Below are positions 7,374-13,991 of a stretch of 15,250 nt of DNA, one piece after another (the stretch's first letter is position 1; every line of letters begins with the position of its first letter). Under the pieces are notes generated by a model. That model ran no database searches. It was not told the DNA's origin and saw nothing but the letters and a program-made list of their open reading frames with translations. Location of the stretch: contig CAMCYM010000014.1 in NCBI GenBank assembly GCA_945883885.1, positions 1 to 15,250 of the forward strand, written 5' to 3'. This stretch comes from Chryseobacterium gleum (lineage in GTDB: Bacteria; Bacteroidota; Bacteroidia; Flavobacteriales_D; Sanyastnellaceae). The position numbers and the translations under genes were made by a program.

Positions 7374-7406
7374 GTTTGAGTTCCAGTTTGAGTTTGAGTT
7401 TGAAGT
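7371..7406 (+). repeat. TGAGTT hexanucleotide repeat starting at the crtB stop
   Basis: Six consecutive hexamers read TGAGTT, TGAGTT, CCAGTT, TGAGTT, TGAGTT, TGAAGT. The first TGA is the crtB stop codon, and five of the six units place TGA in the crtB frame. The same hexamer family follows the stop at 80-82 on the other strand. It forms most of the short gap before the next gene and partly covers that gene's ribosome-binding region. Confidence 0.88.
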
Positions 7407-7416
7407 GGACAGTTTG

Positions 7417-8082
7417 ATGGCAAAGCAAGCAGAGCGCACGGTTGCACCTTCCGACGGTACCCGGGTGGCTATCCCCTGCCGGAGAACAGTGCGTTTCCGA
7501 TTCGCCTCCGGGTTGCTCTTCCTGCTGGTTCTACCGATCCACTTCACGCACTCCGCCCCTTCCCTCCCCCCCCGCACTCACCCCTCACCCTCCCCCCTCC
7601 CCACTCATCCCTCACCCTCACCCTCACCCCTCCCACTCCCCCCTCCCTCCTCCCTCAACCTGATTTCCGTCCGCGAATCTTACCGCCTCGCCTGCGCAGA
7701 TTGGGAACGTGAGTCCGTGTGTGCAGCGTTCGAGCGGAAGGCCGTGGAGCAGGTTCGGGCCAGTGGCGGGGATCCGGTGGCACGCGGGTTTCGGGCGACG
7801 GCGGGCATGATGATGTGCCAGTTTCTGTCCATGCCCTGGGATCAGTACCGGGGATTTGTGCGTTGGCGGGACGAACTGGATGCAGCGGTGGCAGGGGCAC
7901 CGGGGTCGGCGGATTTGCGGCTGTTGCGGTATGGGGTGGCGAAGAATGTGCCCGTGTTTTTGGGGTACCGCGCGCATTTGGCAGTGGATCGGGCGGCAGT
8001 GGAGGCCGCGCTGCGGAAAGGCGTTTGGGCCGGCTCGCCGGCTTTTGAGAACTTTGTGCGCGCAACGCTGAAGGCCAAATGA
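7417..8082 (+). CDS. Exported protein of unknown function in the carotenoid operon
   Basis: A 221-residue protein counted from the ATG at 7417 (a GTG at 7405 would add four residues). A basic n-region (RRTVRFRF) is followed by the hydrophobic core LLFLLVLP and a likely cleavage after THSA, so it should be exported to the periplasm. About 35 residues of Pro/Ser/Thr/His-rich linker follow, encoded by a C-rich repeat. The remaining ~130 residues form a compact alpha-helical domain starting LISVRESYRLACADWE and containing MMMCQFLSMPWDQY and LRLLRYGVAKNVPVFLGYR. From memory this pattern (LR-rich segment, then N-x-P-x-FLGY) matches small uncharacterised Bacteroidota proteins; I cannot name a function. 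There is no lipobox Cys. Its stop overlaps the idi start (ATGA), so it is co-transcribed with pigment genes. Confidence 0.8.
   Translation: MAKQAERTVAPSDGTRVAIPCRRTVRFRFASGLLFLLVLPIHFTHSAPSLPPRTHPSPSPLPTHPSPSPSPLPLPPPSSLNLISVRESYRLACADWERESVCAAFERKAVEQVRASGGDPVARGFRATAGMMMCQFLSMPWDQYRGFVRWRDELDAAVAGAPGSADLRLLRYGVAKNVPVFLGYRAHLAVDRAAVEAALRKGVWAGSPAFENFVRATLKAK
7554..7657 (+). repeat. C-rich CTCACC-type low-complexity tract inside a coding region
   Basis: About 100 bases are almost pure C and T with occasional A, including repeated CTCACC/CCCTCA hexamers at 7610-7630. It encodes the Pro/Ser-rich linker of the exported protein. The complementary strand has many runs of three or more G (GGGTGAGGGTGAGGG and similar), a pattern able to form G-quadruplexes. 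The six-base period means that unit gain or loss keeps the reading frame. Confidence 0.85.
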
Positions 8083-8618
8083 AGTCCCTGGAAGACATAG
8101 AGTTCGTGGTACTTGTCGACGCACACGACCGCGAAATCGGTGTGCGGCGCAAGCTCGAAGCGCACCGCAGCGGTGAATTGCACCGTGCGCTGTCGGTCGT
8201 CGTGGTGAACGGCGCCGGCGAGTGGCTGCTGCACCGGCGTGCGGCGGGGAAGTACCACAGCCCCGGGCTTTGGACGAATGCCTGCTGCAGCCATCCGCGG
8301 CCCGGGGAACGGGTGGAGGACGCCGCGCACCGCCGTTTGCGGGAGGAGATGGGGATGGCGTGCGCGCTGGAGCCGGCGTTCGGGTTCGTGTACCGGGCCG
8401 AGTTTGCAGGGGGACTGGTGGAGCACGAGTACGACCACGTGTTCGTGGGGCGGACCGATGCGCCGCCGTCGCCGGATCCGGACGAGGCAGACGCGGTGCG
8501 GTACGTGCCGGAAGGGGAGTTGCGGGCCGAGCTCGCCGCGTCGCCGGAGCGGTTCACGGCGTGGTTTCGTCTCTTGTTTGAACCGGCGGCTGCGGCGATT
8601 GCCGCGATGAAGTCCTGA
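8079..8618 (+). CDS. idi: Isopentenyl-diphosphate delta-isomerase type I
   Basis: A 179-residue Nudix-fold enzyme that interconverts IPP and DMAPP, supplying the starter for isoprenoid chains. The active-site Cys lies in WTNACCSHP (Cys70). The metal and acid-base region HEYDHVF holds Glu117, equivalent to the catalytic Glu of type I enzymes. The Nudix-like helix is GERVEDAAHRRLREEMG (76-92). His35 in LHRALSV matches a conserved metal ligand. Length is typical. The ATG at 8079 overlaps the preceding stop as ATGA, and crtD starts three bases after the stop, so translation is probably coupled. Its place inside a carotenoid operon fits precursor supply. Confidence 0.94.
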   Translation: MKSLEDIEFVVLVDAHDREIGVRRKLEAHRSGELHRALSVVVVNGAGEWLLHRRAAGKYHSPGLWTNACCSHPRPGERVEDAAHRRLREEMGMACALEPAFGFVYRAEFAGGLVEHEYDHVFVGRTDAPPSPDPDEADAVRYVPEGELRAELAASPERFTAWFRLLFEPAAAAIAAMKS

Positions 8619-8621
8619 GGG

Positions 8622-10130
8622 ATGGCGAAGCGGGAAGACCCAACGGCGATTGTGGTGGGGGCTGGGGTGGGTGGGCTCGCGGTGGCGATCCGCCTCGCCG
8701 CGGCCGGACGCCGTGTGACGGTGGTGGAACAGGCCGATGGTCCGGGGGGCAAGGTGCGGGAGGCGTGGCTGGGGTCGTACCGGTTCGATTTGGGGCCGTC
8801 GCTGTTTACTCTGCCGGAGCTGGTGATGGAGTTGGATGCCCTCGCGCGGGCAGCGTCGCCGCGGGCAGCGGCGGTGCCGGAGTTTCGGTACCGGCGCCTG
8901 GACCGGGCAGCGGAGTATTTTTGGGAAGACGGCACCCGGTTTACCGCGTGGACAGATCCGGCACGGCGCGACGCCGAGGTGCGCCGAGCGTTCGGAGTGG
9001 ATCCCTCGGCCGTGAATGCCCAGCTGGAGCTGAGTCGCAAGACGTTCGAGCTGACCCGGCCGGTTTTTTTGGACCAAAGCCTGCACGAACCCTCGACCTA
9101 CCGCGGAGCCGCTATGCGGCGTTTGGTCCGCGGCATGCTCACGTTGCCCTTGACCGGCACGCTGCACCGGCGGAACGCGCAGCGTCTGGGCCACCCCCAC
9201 CTGACCCAACTCTTTGACCGCTACGCCACCTACAACGGCTCGGATCCGTACCGCGCGCCTGCCATGTTGCTGGCCATTCCGCACCTGGAACACGGCCTCG
9301 GCACGTTCCTGCCCGAAGGCGGCATGGGTGCGATCGCACGCCACCTCCATGCCCTCGGTGAGGCACTCGGGGTGGAATACCGGTTCAATACCGCCGTCGA
9401 GCGGATCTTGCACACGTCCGGCCACGTGACCGGGGTCTGGTGCACCGATGGCCCGGAGCTCCGCTCACCGGTTGTGGTCTCGAACGCTGACATCCACCCG
9501 ACCTACCGCAGGCTTCTTCCCGAGCTTCCCGCCCCCGAGCGCATCCTCGGCGCCGAACGGTCCACATCGGGACTCATCCTGTACCTCGGTGTGCGCAAGC
9601 AATTCCCCGAGCTCCACGTGCACAACCTCTTCTTCAGCCGGGATTACGCGGAAGAGTTTCGACGGATTGCAACCGATGGCGACCCCGGTGACGATCCCAC
9701 GGTGTATGTGAACGTGACCTCCGTGGAGGAGCCCGGCGATGCCCCGCCGGACGGCATGAACCTCTTTGTGATGGTCAACGTGCGGGCCGGTTCTCTCGGG
9801 ACAAAAGAAGATGTCGCGCGCGTGCGCGCGGCCGCTATCGCGCGGCTTTCCCGTGCACTTGGGGCCGATCTTGAGGCCTGCATCGAGGCCGAAGAAGTCC
9901 TCACTCCGAACTTGATTCAATCCCGCACATCCTCCTGGCAAGGAGCACTTTATGGAGCTTCTTCGAACACGGCATCGGCCGCATTTTTGCGGCACCGCAA
10001 CCGGCATACCGGGCTCCGGGGCCTGTTCGTCGTCGGCGGTTCTGTCCACCCCGGAGGCGGCATTCCGCTGTGTTTGATGGGCGCCGGAATCGTTGCAGAT
10101 TTGGTGGCCCAGCACCACCCACACCCATGA
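8622..10130 (+). CDS. crtD: Carotenoid 3',4'-desaturase, CrtD-like
   Basis: A 502-residue FAD-dependent paralogue of CrtI. The FAD-binding motif GAGVGG is at 13-18, followed by VTVVEQADGPGGKV and FDLGPSLFTLPEL. The middle carries YNGSDPYRAPAMLLAIPHLEHGLGTFLPEGGMG. The C-terminus YGASSNTASAAF (from 444) and VGGSVHPGGGIP (471-482) is characteristic of CrtD, the 1-hydroxycarotenoid 3,4-desaturase, and differs from the PGPGVPPS ending of the CrtI upstream. The adjacent cruF, which makes the 1'-hydroxylated substrate, supports the call. Other CrtI-family activities such as CrtO-type ketolase fit less well. The gene overlaps cruF by ATGA. Confidence 0.85.
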   Translation: MAKREDPTAIVVGAGVGGLAVAIRLAAAGRRVTVVEQADGPGGKVREAWLGSYRFDLGPSLFTLPELVMELDALARAASPRAAAVPEFRYRRLDRAAEYFWEDGTRFTAWTDPARRDAEVRRAFGVDPSAVNAQLELSRKTFELTRPVFLDQSLHEPSTYRGAAMRRLVRGMLTLPLTGTLHRRNAQRLGHPHLTQLFDRYATYNGSDPYRAPAMLLAIPHLEHGLGTFLPEGGMGAIARHLHALGEALGVEYRFNTAVERILHTSGHVTGVWCTDGPELRSPVVVSNADIHPTYRRLLPELPAPERILGAERSTSGLILYLGVRKQFPELHVHNLFFSRDYAEEFRRIATDGDPGDDPTVYVNVTSVEEPGDAPPDGMNLFVMVNVRAGSLGTKEDVARVRAAAIARLSRALGADLEACIEAEEVLTPNLIQSRTSSWQGALYGASSNTASAAFLRHRNRHTGLRGLFVVGGSVHPGGGIPLCLMGAGIVADLVAQHHPHP

Positions 10131-10771
10131 CCCCCGAACGCACCGACCGCCTCGCTTGGATGCTGCCGGCATTCCTTCACACGGTGGGGGCGGTGGGGAT
10201 TTGTGCCGGATTCGGGTCTTTCTTCCTCGGCCTCACAGCCCTGAATCTGGTAATCAGCGGCGGGGTGGTGTTGTGGGCTGCCCGCCGAAACGCCACATGG
10301 CACTGGGTCCTCGGCGCGGTGGTGGGATACGTGTCTGAAGTGGTGGGCGTGAACACCGGCCTGCTGTTCGGGGATTACCACTACGGCACAGGCCTGGGGT
10401 GGAAGGTGGCCGGGGTGCCCCTTCTGCTGGGGCTGCTTTGGCTCCTGATGCTCGAAGGGGGCGCAGCGTGGGCCGTCCGATGCGGTGCCCGCAACCGGTG
10501 GAGCATGGCCGCCGTGGGAGCGAGCCTGATGACCGCCGTCGACGGTCTGCTTGAACCTGTCGCCATCCAGTCGGGTTGGTGGATGTGGGAGGGCGGAACG
10601 CCGCCGTGGACGAACTATGCAAGCTGGTGGGGGGTGGCGTTCGTGTTGCTCGTGCTTCGACCTGCCGTTTCGCCGGGTGCATCCGCCTCGGAAACACCAG
10701 CCCCCGCCCGGCTGTTTCTCATCTTTGCGCTGTTTTTCTGCCTGCTCAACCTCTTTCCATGGACGCTCTGA
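10127..10771 (+). CDS. cruF: Carotenoid 1',2'-hydratase CruF
   Basis: A 214-residue integral membrane protein with about six or seven hydrophobic segments. The family (formerly DUF422) adds water across the terminal C-1',2' double bond of acyclic carotenoid ends such as gamma-carotene. Family landmarks are EVVGVNTGLLFGDYHYG at 71-87, LGWKVAGVPLLLGLLW at 90-105, an Asp-x-x-x-EP motif at 139-144 (DGLLEPVA), GWWMWEGGTPPWTNY at 150-164 and a following WW. The ATG at 10127 overlaps the crtD stop; the frame is open further upstream, but that part lies inside crtD. It overlaps crtZ by 13 bases. Confidence 0.87.
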   Translation: MTPERTDRLAWMLPAFLHTVGAVGICAGFGSFFLGLTALNLVISGGVVLWAARRNATWHWVLGAVVGYVSEVVGVNTGLLFGDYHYGTGLGWKVAGVPLLLGLLWLLMLEGGAAWAVRCGARNRWSMAAVGASLMTAVDGLLEPVAIQSGWWMWEGGTPPWTNYASWWGVAFVLLVLRPAVSPGASASETPAPARLFLIFALFFCLLNLFPWTL

Positions 10772-11256
10772 TTTCCATCTTGGTCCCGGCAGCCATCGTG
10801 GTAGCCACCTTCTTCGTGATGGAAGGGGTGGCTTGGCTTGCCCACAAGTACCTCATGCACGGGTGGATGTGGTACTTCCACGAAGACCACCATACGCACG
10901 GTCCCGGCTTCTTTGAAAAGAACGATGCCTTCTTCTTGATCTTCGCGATTCCCAGTGCGGCTTGTTTCATTACCGGGGCGATGGCGGGTGGGGATTTTCG
11001 GGTTTGGATAGGTTCAGGCATTGCACTATATGGATTAGCCTATTTCCTTGTACACGATATATTTATACACCAAAGGTTCAAGTGGTTTAGAACCTCGGAA
11101 AGCGCCTACATGCTGGCCATCCGCCGCGCCCACAAGGTCCACCACAAGCACCTGACGAAGGAGGACGGCGAGTGCTTCGGCATGCTCTTCGTGCCGCGGC
11201 GGTACCTCCGCGAAGCCCGTACGCAACTCGCCACGCGGAGCCGGCAATCCGCATGA
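10759..11256 (+). CDS. crtZ: Beta-carotene 3-hydroxylase CrtZ
   Basis: A 165-residue di-iron membrane hydroxylase that adds a 3-hydroxyl to a beta-ionone ring. All four His clusters are present: HKYLMH (29-34), HEDHH (41-45), HDIFIH (99-104) and HKVHH (125-129). About four membrane segments are visible. The ATG at 10759 overlaps the end of cruF by 13 bases; the open frame upstream of it is inside cruF. Codon use is abnormal between about 11008 and 11091 (codons 84-111): ATA three times, CTA, TTA, GTA, AGA and AGG, unlike the strongly GC-rich codons elsewhere, although the encoded His motif there is intact. It overlaps crtYcd by ATGA. Confidence 0.93.
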   Translation: MDALISILVPAAIVVATFFVMEGVAWLAHKYLMHGWMWYFHEDHHTHGPGFFEKNDAFFLIFAIPSAACFITGAMAGGDFRVWIGSGIALYGLAYFLVHDIFIHQRFKWFRTSESAYMLAIRRAHKVHHKHLTKEDGECFGMLFVPRRYLREARTQLATRSRQSA

Positions 11257-11981
11257 AAGGGCTCTACCTCCTGATCAACGCGGCGGTGCTGCTGCCACCG
11301 CTCGCCCTGAGTTTTGACCGTCGGGTCAACTTTGCATCCGGGTGGCGCGCCTTCGTGCCGGCCATCCTCTGCGTCGCGGCTGCCTTCGTGGCGTGGGACA
11401 CGTGGTTCACGGCACGGGGGATTTGGGGATTCAACCCCGACTACCTCATGGGCTGGAACGTGGCCGGATTGCCCGTCGAAGAAATCCTCTTTTTCCTCTG
11501 CATCCCGTATGCATCTGTGTTCACCTACGCGGTGCTGCGGTCCTATGTGCCGCGCGATCCGCTGCGCTGGGGCCATGTGTCGCTCTCGCTGCTGGGGGCC
11601 GCAGTGTGCGTAGCCGTCGCGGCCGCGCATCCCGGGCATTGGTATACCGTTTCCGCTTCAGGGCTGACGGCCCTTTTTCTGCTGTGGGCGGTGGCTGCCC
11701 AAACGCCCTTCATGGGGCGCTTGTGGTTCGCCTATTTCATCCTGCTCGTCCCTTTCATCCTTACGAACGGCGTGCTGACGGGGGTGCAGTTTTGGGACTA
11801 CCCGCTGCTGCACCGCGAACCGGAGCAGGTGGTGGACCACATCGTTTGGTATGCAAACCCGCATACGACCGGCTGGCGCATCTTCTCGATGCCAGTGGAT
11901 GACTTGATCTACGGGTTCCTGCTCATCGGGCTCAACGTCACGCTCTATGAGCGGTTCCTGCGGCGGAAATCGACTTATTGA
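11253..11981 (+). CDS. Lycopene cyclase, fused CrtYcd type
   Basis: A 242-residue membrane protein with two homologous halves, each about three helices, matching the fused CrtYc-CrtYd (CarR-type) lycopene cyclases rather than flavin-binding CrtY. The first half has WGFNPDYLMGWNVAGLPVEEILFF with the PxEE motif at 74-77. The second has HTTGWRIFSMPVDDLIYGF with PVDD at 214-217, where I would expect PxE[DE]. It should form a beta ring on lycopene; one-ended action would give gamma-carotene, which fits the neighbouring cruF and crtD. The ATG at 11253 overlaps the crtZ stop. Its 3' end overlaps the opposite-strand EEP gene by 7 bp with no terminator between. Confidence 0.88.
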   Translation: MKGLYLLINAAVLLPPLALSFDRRVNFASGWRAFVPAILCVAAAFVAWDTWFTARGIWGFNPDYLMGWNVAGLPVEEILFFLCIPYASVFTYAVLRSYVPRDPLRWGHVSLSLLGAAVCVAVAAAHPGHWYTVSASGLTALFLLWAVAAQTPFMGRLWFAYFILLVPFILTNGVLTGVQFWDYPLLHREPEQVVDHIVWYANPHTTGWRIFSMPVDDLIYGFLLIGLNVTLYERFLRRKSTY

Positions 11982-13069
11982 GCGGACCACGTGAAGCGCG
12001 CCCGCAGCGGGCGGTGGTCGCTGAGTTCCACATCCAATGTCTTGAAGCTGCGCGCCTCAAGCTCCGGGGAGTGGAGGATGTAGTCGATGCGCAGCGGCGG
12101 CAGGTCCCCGATGTAGGTACCGCCCAAACCTTGGCCCCCGGCAGCAAACGCGTCTTCTAACATCTCAAACCGGTGCACGGCATACGACACCGGTGAATCG
12201 TTGAAATCGCCCACGAGCACCACCGGATGGGGACTGGCCTCGACCTCCGCAGCCACTTCCCGGGCTTGGGCGGCGCGCTTCACCCATGCCTTGCTCAGCC
12301 GCGCCCAGAGCCGCGCCCGCTGGTCCGGATCCGGGCCGGTCTTCACCGCTTCGTAGTCTTTCCGGTCGAACCGGATCGAACTCAGGTGCGCGTTGAAAAT
12401 CCGCACCGTGTCGCCGGCAACCACCACGTCCGTCACGATGCAGCCGTTGTTCGCATCGTTCTCAAAACGAATGACTTCCGACCGAACAATCGGGTGTTTC
12501 GAGAGGGTAACCAGTCCGAAATGGGTGTTCCGGTCGATTTCGTGCGAAAAGTCTGCATGCCAAAACTCAGTCCCGGCCCGCCGCTCCAGCGTCTCCCGGC
12601 GCATCCATGCCTCTTTGCCCTCATCGATGAAGCACTCCTGCAAGCACACGATGTCCGCCCCTTCACCGTCGATAACGGCGAGGATGCTGTCCCGAATCGG
12701 GGCCCCACCCAGGGCATCGTACCGGTCGAACAGCCGCACATTCCACGACAGGACCTCCACTTCGGTCCCGGGATCCACTTGGACATCCGCCGCTGGGCTC
12801 CACCAGCCCGCCCACGTCTCCGCAGCATGCGTCCAGGTGATTGCCAGCACTGCTGCAGGCAGAATCAACCCTTTGAGGTCGCCTGTGACCAAACGCCAAA
12901 CGGTTCCTGCAGCCAGCACCAGCAGCACCCACGGATACATCAGCCCGAACGGGGCCAGCAACGTCACAACCTCCGGACTCACCCGCACGGCCAGCTCCGC
13001 AGCCAGCACCGCTGCTGCACCGGGCCACACCAGCACCCCCGACCCCCACGCCCGCCGTGTCTTCTTCAT
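11975..13069 (-). CDS. Membrane-anchored endonuclease/exonuclease/phosphatase family protein
   Basis: A 364-residue protein. Residues 1-80 hold about three hydrophobic segments, and the rest is an EEP (exonuclease III/DNase I-like) domain, probably facing the periplasm or cytoplasm next to the membrane. Catalytic landmarks are LSWNVRLFDRY (Asn110), CLQECF (Glu145), FNAHLSS, VGDFNDSP (Asp288, Asn290), RIDYI and SDHRP (Asp351, His352). Family members hydrolyse phosphodiesters or phosphomonoesters in nucleic acids, inositol phosphates or sphingolipids; the substrate here cannot be assigned. The start overlaps the preceding rhomboid stop by four bases (ATGA), so it belongs to the mutL-rhomboid block, an arrangement I recall from flavobacteria. 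Confidence 0.87.
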   Translation of the reverse strand: MKKTRRAWGSGVLVWPGAAAVLAAELAVRVSPEVVTLLAPFGLMYPWVLLVLAAGTVWRLVTGDLKGLILPAAVLAITWTHAAETWAGWWSPAADVQVDPGTEVEVLSWNVRLFDRYDALGGAPIRDSILAVIDGEGADIVCLQECFIDEGKEAWMRRETLERRAGTEFWHADFSHEIDRNTHFGLVTLSKHPIVRSEVIRFENDANNGCIVTDVVVAGDTVRIFNAHLSSIRFDRKDYEAVKTGPDPDQRARLWARLSKAWVKRAAQAREVAAEVEASPHPVVLVGDFNDSPVSYAVHRFEMLEDAFAAGGQGLGGTYIGDLPPLRIDYILHSPELEARSFKTLDVELSDHRPLRARFTWSAQ

Positions 13070-13989
13070 CGGTGCGACTGCTCAAAGAGGAACCGCTTCT
13101 CTTCCACCGTCAACTGGTCGTAGCCCTGCCGAGAAATCTTGTCGAGGATGCGGTCCAGCTCGGCCGCCTTCTCGCGCTTCGACGCGTTGAACTCTTCATC
13201 GCTCACCGTCCGTCGGGTGGCTGGCGCCGTGCGCTTGCGCGAAACAAACCGCATCCGAGGTCCAGAGCTCGACCCCATCCGCGTCCACACGGCCAGGCGG
13301 TCCAGCAGCGCCTCCAGCCAACGCCCCGGATCGCGGCCACGGTCCAGCGCCCGGATGAGGAAAAACCCATACGCCGCCCCGCCCAAATGGGCCAGGTGCC
13401 CGCCTGCATTGGGCCCACCGGAACTCAGTCCGAAGTAATCGAGGGCAACGTACACGAGTGCCACCCACTTCAACGCCACCGGCCCGAGGAACAGCATGCC
13501 TATCGGTCGGTCCGGCTCCCGGGTCGCCACCGCAGCAAACACCGCCATCACCGAAGCGCTCGCCCCGTAGGCGAACAGGCTTCCGCTGCGCAATCCGGGG
13601 AACAGGTTGAACATCACGATGTACCCTGCACATCCCGCAAGGCCGCCTAACAGATACGTAGACAGCAACTTCCTATTGCCTAACGTCGCAGCAAAAAGCC
13701 GCCCCATCCACCACAACAGCAACATGTTCAGCGCCACATGCCACACGTCTGTGTGCACGAACATGTGGGTAATGACCGACCACGGCCGCACCTTCAACAC
13801 CTCCACATCCCACGAAACCGCAAGTCCGAGCACCCCACCGCCAGTCACACCCTCCCCCGACCCCGGAATCACCCCCAGCCGACCTAAAAGCCGCAACGTC
13901 GCCACCACAACGAACACGCCGAGGTTCAGCAGAATCAGGCGGGTCAGCACCCCGCCTTCACGCCAGTGTTTCTGCAGGTCCGCCCACAT
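13066..13989 (-). CDS. Rhomboid family intramembrane serine protease with C-terminal extension
   Basis: A 307-residue inner-membrane protease. The rhomboid core spans about residues 15-215: HMFVHTDVWHVALNML at 75-90 (His and Asn of the oxyanion region), GASAS with the probable nucleophile Ser144, and HLAHLGGAAYG with the probable catalytic His201. A basic linker follows, then a short helical C-terminal domain (LDRILDKISRQGYDQLT, EEKRFLFEQS) that I recall on Bacteroidota rhomboids. The usual GxSG motif is GASA here, which some active rhomboids tolerate. The gene starts two bases after the other rhomboid's stop and overlaps the EEP gene. Substrates are unknown. Confidence 0.9.
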   Translation of the reverse strand: MWADLQKHWREGGVLTRLILLNLGVFVVVATLRLLGRLGVIPGSGEGVTGGGVLGLAVSWDVEVLKVRPWSVITHMFVHTDVWHVALNMLLLWWMGRLFAATLGNRKLLSTYLLGGLAGCAGYIVMFNLFPGLRSGSLFAYGASASVMAVFAAVATREPDRPIGMLFLGPVALKWVALVYVALDYFGLSSGGPNAGGHLAHLGGAAYGFFLIRALDRGRDPGRWLEALLDRLAVWTRMGSSSGPRMRFVSRKRTAPATRRTVSDEEFNASKREKAAELDRILDKISRQGYDQLTVEEKRFLFEQSHR

Positions 13990-13991
13990 GC

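Noticed and set aside
6036..7577. Long open frame on the minus strand (513 codons) across crtI, crtB and the next gene
   Set aside because: It is antisense to confidently identified enzymes and has no recognisable domain; GC-rich DNA commonly leaves such frames open.
7842..9425. Long minus-strand open frame opposite idi and crtD
   Set aside because: It is Arg/His/Pro-rich with no motif, and both genes on the other strand are clear.
10576..10758. Upstream extension of crtZ
   Set aside because: The added residues overlap most of the cruF C-terminal half in another frame and do not resemble CrtZ; the ATG at 10759 gives the normal length.
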